Assembly (NCBI GenBank): GCA_963970005.1
Contig: CAXAMN010022707.1
Coordinates: 73,097-137,096 of the forward strand
DNA length: 64,000 bases
Direction of reading: 5' to 3'
From: Durusdinium trenchii
Taxonomy: Eukaryota > Sar > Dinophyceae > Suessiales > Symbiodiniaceae
Part shown: one piece after another, positions 20,591 to 30,849 of the stretch
Position numbering within the stretch: position 1 is the stretch's first letter
Layout: each line of letters starts with the position of its first letter
Position numbers and translations under genes: made by a program
The notes under the pieces: model-generated
What the model was told of the DNA's origin: nothing
Database searches by the model: none
The model's input: the letters and a program-made list of their open reading frames with translations, nothing else

Positions 20591-21851
20591 TCGCTTCAGC
20601 CAGGTGGCATTCGCCACGAAACTTCTCTCGCCCGGGCCACTCCACATCGCGCCCTGAGGACGGACGTGGGCGCGAATCAGCGGCTGATTAGGACAAGGGG
20701 GCTGCTTTTGAATGGAAAGGAGATACCATGAGATACCTCTCCTTTTGTGGGTGACTTACTTCGTTGTTTAGGACTTGTAGCTCTTGTAGCTCTCGCCATG
20801 AGCCTGAGGCGTGACCTCACCTCACGTGGCGCCTTTCGTTTTTGGAGCAGCTGAGCCGCGGACGTTTTCCAATTCGGCGATTCGTGTGGAAGCAGACGCT
20901 TTGGGCATGCGTCTGACAAGCACAGCACTTTGTTTGCGACAGAACGATCGGTCAAAACAGCTCAAAACTCATCACTTGGGGTAAAGAGCGTTCATAAGAG
21001 TTCCAATTGATTCCTCGTGAGCAGTTTCATTAAATTTTCACAAGCCACTTGCATACGCCATCATGCGCACCTGTCCCGACTTGCCAGTTTTCATGTTTCT
21101 CCAATGGACATCATAGCTCTTGTCCTCGGCCAAGCTGCATTACAAGACGCCCGCAAAAGAAACGCGCACGCAGCACATCGCGCAAGCTGAGTCCGCGGCA
21201 TCGCGTTGCTGGACCTGGAGAACATCGGTCTCACGCGTGCCAACTCCCAAGGTCTCGTGCAGGTGTTTGATTGGACCACGTGGCGAAACTGTGGACTTTG
21301 CAAACCGACCGAAACACATATGTTGGTCACATCTTACAATCCATGTGCAGTGAAACCACACTTAATAGTGGATTGAGAGGACCAATGGCGCAGACCCCAT
21401 GAGGTGGTTTATATGAACCCCGATGTAAAGGACATTTTGAGGTCTGTGCCATCTACTCTGAAACCACACTTACAGCATTTACTTCGCATCTTACGATCAT
21501 GGCCTCAGTGCTCCTCCCTGCTTTCGACTCCGTTGCGACTCGGCCTTCGTCACATCGATGCAGCAGCGGAACTTGCCATAGGAAAACTTCGCCGCGACCT
21601 GTGTGGCCGCGGCTTCTCACGAAGACGGAACCGGCGTTCGCAACAGAAAAGGCACGCCTGCGGTTTCATCCGTAGTGCGACCCGCGTTGAGGTGTGTTTT
21701 TCTCTCTTTCGAAGCTGGCGTTTCCAAAAAGGGTCGGAACCCCAAAAAAACGAGGGTTTCCACTGCGGCTTGGTGGTCGTGGGTTTGAAGCGTCCTCGAA
21801 GCGGAGTGGATCGTTTCGTTTGGATCGTCGTCAGGCCCCCGAGCCGTGAAC

Positions 21852-23082
21852 AAATCTCGAAGGATATCGTGGGTGGGCGAGTGGTCCTGCAGAAGCCGTG
21901 CGCGGTCGGACGACCGATGGACCGGAACTTCCATGGAAGAGGCGAGATCTTTCAGCATTGAAAGCAGAAGTGTTTGCATGACCGGAACAACGACTCGATC
22001 TCGGAATACCGAAATCAGCTTCCTGCTAGCAAGGACATGCAAGATGCCTTTTGAAACCAGCAATTGATGCTTTCTTATGCTTTCTTCCTCCTTTTTCCCC
22101 GTTCCCATCCGTTCCCCCACCACTCACCGGCGACCGACCAAAAAGAAAGACCGTCGCGGTCCGTGTTGGGCCGAGCTCCAGGGCCTTCTTGATTGAGCAT
22201 CCCTGGGCAGCGTGGTCTGTGCGGTCGGCAGTGTCTAGACTCGTCTTAGACGGGATCCGGTCGAAGTGATCCGGACGATTTTGGAATCAAATTGAAGAGA
22301 AACTCGATGACTCACCAAGAATGAAGAGTTTCAGAACCTGAAGTACTTCGTCAACTGCCATCGACCAGTCGCGCGTGAAGACTTCGTACCGCGGTCGAGC
22401 AGCGATAGCCCACTTCGGAGGTGTTCACCCGAGAGAACTGATTCGCGTAGTAGGTCCAGATCCTCGGAAGGTCCGACTGACTCGCGCGAGTCGACCGAAA
22501 AGCCAAGTCGACCGAAGGATCACGAAGAAGATCGGAGTCACTGGATGGAAGAGATGGGTTGTTTTACCTCGAAAGTACGAAAACTCGAAAACGTGCTGAA
22601 GGATTCATGTTCCTTTCTCTTTCCAGTTCGGTTGTAAAAGCATCCTTCTTTCCTCAAACTCTGTGCCACCGACGAAACGGAGTCCGAAGCCTAATAGCAA
22701 TGGCCTCCAACCACCCCGCTCTTAAGGTCGTGACCCGCCCAGAGTTTCGTAGCGGTCCATGATCAGCACGTCCCTGAGGAAGCATCGACCGCTCATCTTT
22801 CATCGACCGGAAAACGCGCGACGTTTCCTTCTTCTGACCCGAGGTTTTGAGAGAAGTGATGCTTGATATCGAGTTATATGGCTTTTTTGTGTCTCTCAAC
22901 GGTCAAGCTGATCGAATTCTTTGCTGCAACTCAATCAGTCTAAAACAGCTGTGGACCCCCAGTTGTGGCCATTCGATCTCCTTCCAACCGACCGAGAACC
23001 CGCAGGGGCGCCTGCCAGCTTCCACCATGGCTCTGGCGGAAGTGACTCCTGCGATTCCGGCTCCAATGACCACACAATCCAC
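21852..23082 (-). CDS. Flavin-containing monooxygenase-like gene made of mini-exons
   Basis: Five - strand exons read collinearly as one N-terminal FAD domain. Exon A (23082-23012) gives VVIGAGIAGVTSARAMVEAG, the GxGxxG dinucleotide-binding fold. Exon B (22773-22735) gives DVLIMDRYETLGG, the acidic end of beta 2. Exon C (22462 to about 22393) gives IWTYYANQFSRVNTSEVGY. Exon D (about 22.19-22.14 kb) gives MLNQEGPGARPNTDR. Exon E (21886-21852) gives DHSPTHDILRDL. Phases fit across A-B (GC donor), B-C (GT) and C-D (GC donor); D-E needs a GA donor or a small shift. A further piece near 21.6-21.5 kb (KFRCCIDVTKAE) may continue it. Such enzymes use FAD and NADPH to oxygenate N- or S-containing or ketone substrates. 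The substrate is unknown. Later exons and the true N-terminus are not found. Confidence 0.65.
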
Positions 23083-23814
23083 CTGTGGCAAGTTGAAGAG
23101 GAAAAGAACGAGCGAGAGGTGCTGCTTTGTTTGGGCGAGAGGTGAGGGAAACAACTGGAGAAACCGTTGAAGAATCCATCGTTGGATGAAGTCAGGATCG
23201 AAGGCCGCACATCGTGAGAAGGATCGAAACATGATTAAGGGTGTTCTCGAAGGGCAACATTCATGATCTAACTGTATGATCAGATATGATGATAAGTGTG
23301 TTTTGGAAAACAAACCACAGTATATCAAACACACACATGATAGCTGATAACCCGTGATACTTTTTCCACAGTATATCAACCACACATGATAAGCTGATAC
23401 AGTTTGACCACACAAACTGATCCGTTTGGACGATGTACCTGCTCCACCTTCGACCCACCGTCGACCCTCCGCCTCCTCGGCGATGGGTCCATCCGTCGGG
23501 CCGACGTCCGGCAGCATCTTCTCCAGGTCCTACGAGCTCCGGTGTCGTTCCGTTCGCGGTGAAGGCAGACGTACCCGAGACGGGGCCCGAGATGGGGGCC
23601 TCAGGTCAGATTCCGCGATGGAATTGAGTTATGGGGGGGTCTTAGTACAAGGGGATTAGGTCCAATATATGGTCTTCTTCTTCGATTCTCCCCCTTGTCG
23701 ACTAAAATTCCTCTCCGAAACCGGCCACTGACGGGACATTCAAACAGCTCCCCACGCCGAACCAAACGCCCAGAGCTCAAGGCCCGCGCGAGCCCGGAAG
23801 GGCTCGGCCATGCG

Positions 23815-23990
23815 CTCTGCGGGTCCTTTTCGATCTCGTTGGCCAGCATCGTCTCGGTGATCTTGCTCAAGATCTCCGGCACGGGGCCTTTCGGTGGATC
23901 TCGGTGCGTCTCTTCTTCCACGGCGCGTCGTACCACGAGTTCGACGATGTCTGTCGGGTGGTTTTCAGTCAGAAGAAAGTGCTGCTCGAA
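23815..23990 (-). CDS. Candidate exon, unrecognised
   Basis: The - frame reads FLLTENHPTDIVELVVRRAV and EILSKITETMLANEIEKDPQ, amphipathic helices with high GC3. The + strand is also open over part of it. It lies upstream of the flavin monooxygenase-like exons on the same strand but nothing shows it belongs to them. Confidence 0.3.
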
Positions 23991-24267
23991 TCGAAAGCAT
24001 CAGGCGCGTGGGAAGAGGCCCTCCAAAAAAGACGATTGCTGAATTCGAGGACAAAGAACGCACAGGAATCTGATGAGGAAGAGTTTGACCAAAGGATACC
24101 TAAGGGTTATTCTTGCTTCTATCCACAAGATTTCCACAATTTTATCAAACATCATAAGACTCATGTCACGAAGCTGGGGTAGCCCCGCATCGGGCATAGC
24201 CATGTCCTTGCTCCGCGAGAACTTCCCCGTCGGCGATCTCCTGGTAGGTAGGGCTTGCAGTTATTCG

Positions 24268-24365
24268 ATAGTTAAGTTTCCTCACACAAATCTAGGAGCC
24301 AAATCATTAGTGCAAGCGCTTCTTCAAGGAAAGCTCCCCCGCCCTCAGGTGGGGGGAGCTTGTTT
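24268..24365 (+). repeat. Dispersed hairpin repeat, copy 2
   Basis: Matches the reverse complement of 12885-12983: gttaagtttc, ctaggagccaaatca, gcgcttcttcaaggaa and a terminal stem aagctcccccgccctcaggt paired with ggggggagctt. Confidence 0.7.
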
Positions 24366-24399
24366 GAACGTGAGCTATCCTGCATCCAGGAACTAGAAG

Positions 24400-26300
24400 C
24401 TCTATAGTAGATAGGAGCTCCCTTACCTAATTAAGTAGGCGCTTACTTAATTGAGCAAGGAGGCAGGGCTAAGACCCTGCTAGCTTCAGTTGTTTGACCC
24501 CTTCATACCCGACACCACACCAAGCTCACACACACCACACGGCTTCCCACTGTGGGTCGGCAAAACCGGGCAAAGAGAACGAACTTATGCGATACCAAAA
24601 AAAGGATGCTTGAAATGTTCCACATACCAGGACCATCCTGTTTACTACCAACTACTTGGGGATCTCGATTGGACCCAAAGGGGATGCTTCATATGATATC
24701 GATTTTCACACCAACCGAAAAGGCTTCGCTGAACCCGACGCCCCCATCGTCTAAGACGGCCCCCCGCTCGTCTTTTCTTCTCGCGCTGGAGCATCGTCCG
24801 TGCCGAGACGTCCACTTCTCGAAGCAAGCTCTCCTCTGCCTGACCGGTGCGGCACCGCATTCGTGGCCGGTGTCTCGGCGCGGTTTCGGTGGCGGACGGG
24901 CCCGGACGGGTTGGACATCTACGGATGGGATGGACAAAGGATGGGTGGCGCCGATGGTCTTTCACACCTCCAGTTTGTGGAGGCAAAATCGGTTCCATGC
25001 CACTTCCCTTTTCTTCTTGGAATGGAGTCATATACGCTTTGCAAAATTAATTAAGTCCTGTATACATAACAAGTGCTCGTCTGTGGACACATCCACTTCT
25101 TTCTGTTTGTTTCGGTTTGCCCCTCACCGGTGGCGGACGGGCCCGGGGGCATCCGACTCCACCCCGAGCAGAGCGGTAGCACCTCTGGTCCGATGGAGTG
25201 GAGCAGGCTCGCCGCAGCCTGACGCGGCAGCCGCCGCACGCGAGGGACGTGGCCGGTGGGTGGGATGCGCAGCTTCCAACAGAAGGGGGATCTCAAACAA
25301 ACGGAAGACATTATCAAACGAAAAACCAAACAAATAGAAACACAATGATTCAGCCACACACATATATATATATGGTTGTGTGATGAGTGTCATAGTCATC
25401 ATGATTGATTCACGCTAATGAAAACGCAGTGTATGTTGAGTGTGTGAGTGAACAAGTGGCGTTGATCAGAATGGGGTGAACATCACAAAGTCTGGAAGAT
25501 TTACGCCCCAGGCTGTGGCTTTCCACATGCATTGTGGCTCTCAATAAAACGCTCGTCTCCTCCAAAGGCGTCCTCCCAAACCACGAACCAAAACCACTCC
25601 CTCTGACATCTTCAAACCACTCCCTGCGACACCAGAAACTCGAAGGTCTTTGAACCCCCTGTCAGAGGTCTTTGAACACCAGGGTGATTGAACCCCCATC
25701 ACAGGCGACTCCTTCAGGTCCCCACAAACATCCAGGAATTGCTTAAGCCTGTGACATGGTCGTGACAGCTGCTTGAGCTGCTTGACCCTGGCCATCCTGT
25801 CCACTGGCATCTGCCTGGGAGCATTGCCTGACGCTCTCGAGAGGAAGACTGCTCAAGCGTTGCAGCAGGATGGCGCACAGCGGGTCCAACCTCGGTGGCG
25901 AGTCAGCACCGAGTCCTCACAGGTCCTGGGTGGAGGCATGGTTGGTGTCGGACCCTGGGAGTCAGACAGCGGTCTTTGACCCATCAGAAAGGTCGCCTCT
26001 TCAGATTAACAAACACCTTGCCGGCTTCGTCCCGGAGATGCAGCTCCCCTTCCTTCAAGACTCCTTCAGTCCTTGAATCAATCTTGTCTCTTGGGTCCAA
26101 AGGTCAGTGTAAACCAATGATGGGATCCTCAAACGGGTCCAAACCTCCGAACTGGAGGGCCCAGAACGGATCCGTTCTGGGGTGAGATTCTTCTGGGAGA
26201 CCATTGGAGACTTTGATCTGCTTGGAATCGCGGCGCAAGCAGAAGAGGTCTTTCGTTGCTTCCCGTTTTAGCAGCACCCATCTTAGCTCCGAGAGCTAGA
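24400..26300. other. Mostly non-coding, two GC islands
   Basis: GC-rich open stretches at about 24.79-24.89 kb (- strand QAEESLLREVDVSARTMLQR) and 25.12-25.29 kb look exonic. They share a ggtggcggacgggcccg word on +, which may be a small duplication. No gene could be assembled. A TATATA tract lies near 25.37 kb. Confidence 0.3.
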
Positions 26301-26304
26301 AGGA

Positions 26305-26385
26305 TATGGCCAGGAGCTACGTTCGTAGCTTCTTGTTCCTAGTAGCGATGCCCTTTGTTACTAGTAGCGTCCTCTTGTTCCTACT
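26305..26385. repeat. TACTAG-type dispersed repeat
   Basis: Contains caggagctacgttcgtagc, tagtagcgatgccctttgtt and actagtagcgtcc. Confidence 0.75.
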
Positions 26386-26688
26386 GGTATACATTCCTAG
26401 ACGAGCGATCCGAATCAAATAGATGGCCCCGAAAGTCCACCACTTCGAATTTCAGACATGAGACAGCTTCAGCTGTACCGTTGGGGCACTCAGCCCCTGC
26501 AATAGATCAGCAAAGGCCTCAAGGGGCACAGAGTGAGATGAAGTGTTGAGCTACGCATCTCAGAAATCATGCAAAAATGGTCTTGCTGCACCTCCTCCCG
26601 ACCTCCCACTCTCCTTCATCGTTGGCTTTCTCTTCAGCTCTTCGGTGTTACACCCCACGTGTCCTACACGGACGGATGCGTCCTACGC

Positions 26689-26791
26689 CGACGGCGCCTG
26701 GAGGGCCTTCGCCACGGCGACGGGCTCCAACTCCGCGGCGCGCGGGCACAAACCGCTGGCGGCCGCGTCGAAGAGCCCCACGCGGTCCAGC
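26689..26791 (-). CDS. HPR/FASTK-like repeat exon
   Basis: Strong acceptor (CATCCCCCTCAG|G, exon from 26791), frame LDRVGLFDAAASGLCPRAAE then LEPVAVAKALQAPS, and a GC donor after 26689. The pattern of an amphipathic helix pair ending 'ELxPxxVAxALxA' is that of heptatricopeptide or FASTK-like repeats found in apicomplexan and dinoflagellate mitochondrial RNA-binding proteins. One exon of 103 nt only; its partners are not identified. Confidence 0.45.
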
Positions 26792-26907
26792 CTGAGGGGG
26801 ATGGTTGGGGGATGGGAAGCCAGGGTGGAAGGACATGTCGAACGGATGGGCCTAGTACGTAATATGAAGTTGGAGAATTATATTAAGTTATGGAAGTCCA
26901 AAGATTG

Positions 26908-27002
26908 TTGCTCGCTGAAGTAGATTTTAACGGACGTTCCTTTCCTTTTCGGGTTCCGGAAAGACCATTTTTACAGTAGTCTTGGACTCCGGTACATCTT
27001 AA
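26908..27002 (+). repeat. Dispersed repeat, pair with 41806-41895
   Basis: Shared blocks in order: ttg(g)ctcgctgaagta, cctttccttttcgggtt, ttacagtagtcttggact. Same orientation as the 41.8 kb copy. Confidence 0.65.
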
Positions 27003-27366
27003 TACAGTTGTATAGTGAGTGGTGTGCTTTGTGGCACATGGCAATACATGGCTATGACTCGGTAGCTCTTCTGACACCTCGAGGGGCGAATGAGATGCAA
27101 CCTTCTGGCTTCGTAAAGCTGGCTTGGAGAAGGCTCCTCTCCATCACGTGGCCGGTCAAAGGTCTTGGACTTCACGTGGCCGGCCGTGCCAGGAACCAAT
27201 GAGACTGCAGGCATCTCCCGTGCTGACGTTCTGCCGGCTTGTTCCGGATGCGTGGTGGGTTTCTTTTAAGCTCATTCCTTTCCCTGTTTTCATGTTGTTC
27301 AACCCCCCCTACACCACCCGCCCCAAAACCCGCAGGTGGCCACTGCCTTGGCAAGATCGGCCTCAC

Positions 27367-27500
27367 CGTGGTGTCGGGATGCACGTTCGCATCGAATCCG
27401 GTGATGCCCTGCAGCCGTCGCAGCACGTCTTTGGGAGACAACGCCACCAGCGCACCGCGGCGGGTCAAGACCTGCTGGGCGACGTCCATCAACAAAGCTC
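27367..27500 (-). CDS. Possible STAS-domain exon
   Basis: Between an AG|G acceptor (exon from 27500) and a GTGAGG donor at 27366, the - frame reads ALLMDVAQQVLTRRGALVAL, then SPKDVLRRLQGITGF. This matches the second half of a STAS fold (helix, strand with G.LV.L, helix, ITG). STAS domains sense nucleotides or regulate anion transporters. The first half with the DSS-type loop was not found, so the call is tentative. Confidence 0.35.
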
Positions 27501-27504
27501 CTCC

Positions 27505-27665
27505 TGGCATCGCTTCTAGGAGCAAGGACGCTACTAGGGGCTCCTGGCCATACTACTAGGAACAAGAAGCTACTAGTAACAAAGGGCATCGCTACTAGTA
27601 ACAAGTGCCTTACTAGTAGTAACAAGGACGCTAGTAGTAACAAGAAGCTACTTGTTGGGCAAAGA
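27505..27665. repeat. TACTAG-type dispersed repeat cluster
   Basis: Runs of ggagcaaggacgctacta, ggggctcctggcc, tagtaacaagaagctact and aacaaagggcatcgctac abut the STAS-like exon, showing that the repeat inserts close to genes. Confidence 0.8.
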
Positions 27666-28549
27666 ACGCTATGCCCAACAAGTGGTGGGACATGGTGAGA
27701 CCCTTGGACCCAAAGGGACAACAAGTACAAACACCTCTGGACCTCGTTCTGCGGGATCTCGGTCGGATGGTTCGTGTCGGGCCGTTCTGCTCTCTCCCCG
27801 TGTGAAAAAAACCACTGGGCGACCAAAGAGTCCTCCTGGGAGGTGTGCACAGGTGCTCATGCTTTGGAGCTTGCGTGCCGAGCCCCGCGGTTTGGGCGAT
27901 GACAGCTCTCTCCACCCGTGTTGAACACGATTCAGCACAAGTCCATCATACAAACACTTAACAGAAACATATAAAACAAAATAAAAGGATTCCGACCTGG
28001 GAACTGGAACGAACACTTTTTTTCGTATGTTGTGCTGAACGAACACTTTGGCATGAAACATATGGTTCTGTGCAACCCGCTATGTTGGCAGCAGGGGCCT
28101 CCTGACTTGAAGCAAACATGCTGACCGCTGCAAGCTACATGATCCAAACTAAAGGTCCAAAGACTGCACTTGCAATGAACTGCACTATATGTTTGAGGTG
28201 ACATGGACATTTGTCTGGCAAACCTTTCAAACATGTTCAAACTATACAGCACCATGTGACCACGCGGTTAGATTGAGCTGTTGGGATGCTGAGCACGCGT
28301 GGTTCAGGTAGTCCTGGCATGCTTGCTTAAATGCTTTTGTGATCTTTTGTGGGCCTGTTGTTCCTGGAAGTGGGTTACATGTACATCTCAATAATTTCCA
28401 GCCAGGTGGCGATGGCGGATGACAGAAACACTTTGCCAATTCGGAACCGTGCGCCTGCTTGGTAGATGGGCGGGTGCTTGTATTGGATGCATGGTGTTTG
28501 CAAGTGCACTTATGTCCGGGAGGTTTTTGGTTCCACGTTCACAGGCACC

Positions 28550-29110
28550 ATGGACATAAACGAGCTCAAAAAGACTTTTAGCTACGTTGAGCCATGCATC
28601 CGAAAGTGGGAAAGCTCACGTGCGCTGCGATCCAGGGGGATCAAGGGGATATCCTTGCTGCAAGGGTCTGATGATCCTATGGGCGAGAATGTGGCCTTTG
28701 TTCCTTCACTGGCTAACATCTCCAGGAATTTCTCGGTGTTAAAGGCCTTCACGGGCCATATGGCATCGACCGGAGTGATCTGCACAAAACATGTGGTACC
28801 TATCAGAGAGGCCGTGGTTGCCTTTTATGACTTAATGGAGGTCGATGTAAAAAGCCCAGAAGGGATCTCAACGTGTCACGAACTTTCGAAAAGCATCAAG
28901 AAGATGTTGGGGACAGTACGTCGCAAGTGGGGGCTTTGTGAGATGCCTCGAGTACCTAGGCTAATGAAGTCATCAGTTGACTAGCGGACCACCTTTTGCA
29001 GAGGCTATATGTAGGCTGCCAAGATGTTTCTTTCAGCTTAGGACCCGAAAGTGAGGGAGCTTGTTAAAGACCTTACAACAGCTTACCAGCGCGCGCTGGA
29101 TGTCACTTGA
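28550..29110 (+). CDS. Small two-exon gene, about 144 residues, unknown function
   Basis: ATG at 28550 in a good context (caccATGgac). Exon 1 runs to 28915 with a GTACGT donor. Exon 2 begins at 29042 after TTCAGCTTAG and ends at TGA 29108-29110. Both junctions are in phase 0, giving ...KSIKKMLGT|DPKVRELVKDLTTAY.... The protein is soluble and helical (FSYVEPCIRKWESSRALRSR near the start, VPIREAVVAFYDLMEVDV in the middle), without signal or membrane segment. An AG|G acceptor at 28544 right before the ATG could be a trans-splice site or mean an upstream exon. No family recognised. Confidence 0.55.
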
Positions 29111-29245
29111 CTGTCTGTTTCAATATACAATTTGTATGTCGCTGTTTGTTAGTTGGTGCATGCATCATATACAATCCCCTTTATATATAAATACCTGATG
29201 GATGCCCAGGAAGGAAGGCCCCACCCATTCATCTTTGCGGGTGAC

Positions 29246-30121
29246 ATGGAAGATGGTGAATCTTCTGCAGAAGGGGGGGGTGGGTGAAGATCACATTTCG
29301 GACTCTGTCCTTCGTGAGAGCTTGTCCCGCAGCAGCTCGGTCCTCTCAACTCTGGCAGACGAATCCTACTCAGAGCTCCAGGCCCTAGCTGCAGCCGACA
29401 TGGATCAGGAGGACAACGCTGAGATGGTGGAGGGTTCACAAGCCCCCTTTGAGGAGTCTCAAGAGCATTTGCCACCTGAGATTCCCACCAAGGAGGTTGA
29501 GGAGTCAAGTCAGGAAGGTATCACCATGATTGTAGAGAAGTTTGATGCGTCGAACACCTTGACTCAACTCTTGGGCCTTGTGAAAGCAAAAATGAAGTCC
29601 ATGGAAGAAGTCACGATTCTTGCCTTGGTGTTCCTTCAATGTTTTGCATTTGTTGGAGCCATATGGTTTTAATCATGGGTTGAGTGAAAGATGTGTGAAT
29701 CTATGATTTCATGTAACGACTGACATGACAATCTTGCAAAGTGAGGACTTCTGGCTCTCCTGAAGCTGCTGAAGGAGCCGGTGGTGCGTCTTCAGCCAGT
29801 GGCAAGCAGCATACTCCTCAACATGCTGAAGTGCTTCCAAAGCCTGCGGACTCACCTCAAGTTTCAGGACCACGTTGCCCAGGAAGCCCGTCAGCATTTA
29901 GTTTACCAGATTTGAGCCGTTGTCAGTTGTTTTAAGACATGCTATTTACATGGCCCGGCATAAGAAGGGTTATAGAAGGGTTGCATTGGACACGCCAACT
30001 GAAGTTTGTTGATCACCTTGTCAACGATGCATTCCCTAAGGTCTTGGGAGTGCGCTTGACAATGCCGATACGCAAGTGGTTGCAAAATCCTTGGGGCAAG
30101 TGCTGGAATCCAGTCCGATGA
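29246..30121 (+). CDS. Acidic protein gene with a G-run frame problem
   Basis: ATG at 29246 gives MEDGESSAEGG and reaches a G8 run (29273-29280). The following long open frame (GEDHISDSVLRESLSRSSSV, ALAAADMDQEDNAEMVEG) is in another frame and would be continuous if the run were one base shorter, so the run is probably a sequencing or assembly error or a real frameshift. Exon 1 ends at 29517 (donor GTATCA). Exon 2 from 29746 reads in phase as LLALLKLLKEPVVRLQPVAS, then an amphipathic helix. A third open piece lies at about 29.96-30.12 kb (KFVDHLVNDAFPKVLGVR). No domain recognised; the N-terminus is acidic and Ser-rich. Confidence 0.45.
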
Positions 30122-30308
30122 AAGTCCCTGGTGCCAACGCCCCTCCAAAGGACAGTTTAAAAGGGATACAAAAGGACAATTATGATAATGACATATTACA
30201 TTTTTGGTGTTTTTATAAATGCATGCACATTGTACATGAATGCATTCATGCGATCAAGGATGTTGGATTAGTTGGATTGCAATGATTGTTCCATGAAGAT
30301 GTGTGCAG

Positions 30309-30840
30309 GAATTGGGCGAGATTGATGTCTTCTTGCGGGAGCAGCAGCTGAAGCTTGCACAGGCTAAGGGGAGGAAGCGCAAGTCAGAAAAGGTGGATGA
30401 AGAGCCGGAGGAAGGCGAGGAAGAGGAGTTGGAAGGGGAGGAGGAGGAGGAGGAAGAAGAAGAAGATGAGCCTGTCCGGAAGAAACCGGCTGGGAAGGGT
30501 AAGGACAAGCCGACGGCCAAGTCGAAGCCAAAGAAGCAAAAGAAAGCTCCCAAGCGGAAAGCAAAAAAGCCAAAAGAGCCGAAGGCTAAGGCTAAGGCTA
30601 AGGCAAAAGGAAAGGGCAAGAAAGTCCGAGACGGCCAAGATGCCAATGAGAGCGGCCAGGCTGATGGAGGCAAAAAAACATTTGCCAAGCGAAGCCAATC
30701 CACCAAGAACCCAGAGAGATGGGCTAAGATTCGGGATACCTACATGGCCCACCTGCACAACATGCTGGAGGGTCAAGTTGCAGCTGAGGACAGGATTTTA
30801 GATATGCAAGAAACGACCATGGCACGGGTGTTGCTGTGTT
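30309..30840 (+). CDS. Acidic-then-basic low-complexity protein exon
   Basis: From an AG|G acceptor at 30308 the frame starts ELGEIDVFLREQQLKLAQAK. A Glu-rich tract of about 30 residues (EEPEEGEEEELEGEEEE) comes next, followed by a Lys/Pro/Ala tract of about 70 residues (KKPKEPKAKAKAKAKGKGKK), then a normal helix (ERWAKIRDTYMAHLHNML). A Lys/Ala-Pro tail next to an acidic block is typical of nuclear DNA- or histone-binding proteins, including dinoflagellate histone-like proteins, but there is no diagnostic core here. It may be an exon of the gene just upstream. The stop at 30840 may lie in the next intron. Confidence 0.5.
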
Positions 30841-30849
30841 AAAGAATTG

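Larger units (their letters stand above)
18600..21400. other. Mixed GC islands without a resolvable gene
   Basis: Several short open stretches look exonic, for example - strand 18.70-18.88 kb (REIRARYDARIDVIAFLR), - strand 19.68-19.87 kb (NLRTAIEHGARHAREAQEA) and + strand 20.17-20.28 kb (ASLIGVAVDALGTITFTRI). Neighbouring exons, strand and family cannot be fixed by eye. Confidence 0.3.

Noticed and set aside
30254-30706. - strand poly-Ser/Leu frame
   Set aside because: Antisense of the Glu/Lys-rich exon at 30.3-30.8 kb.
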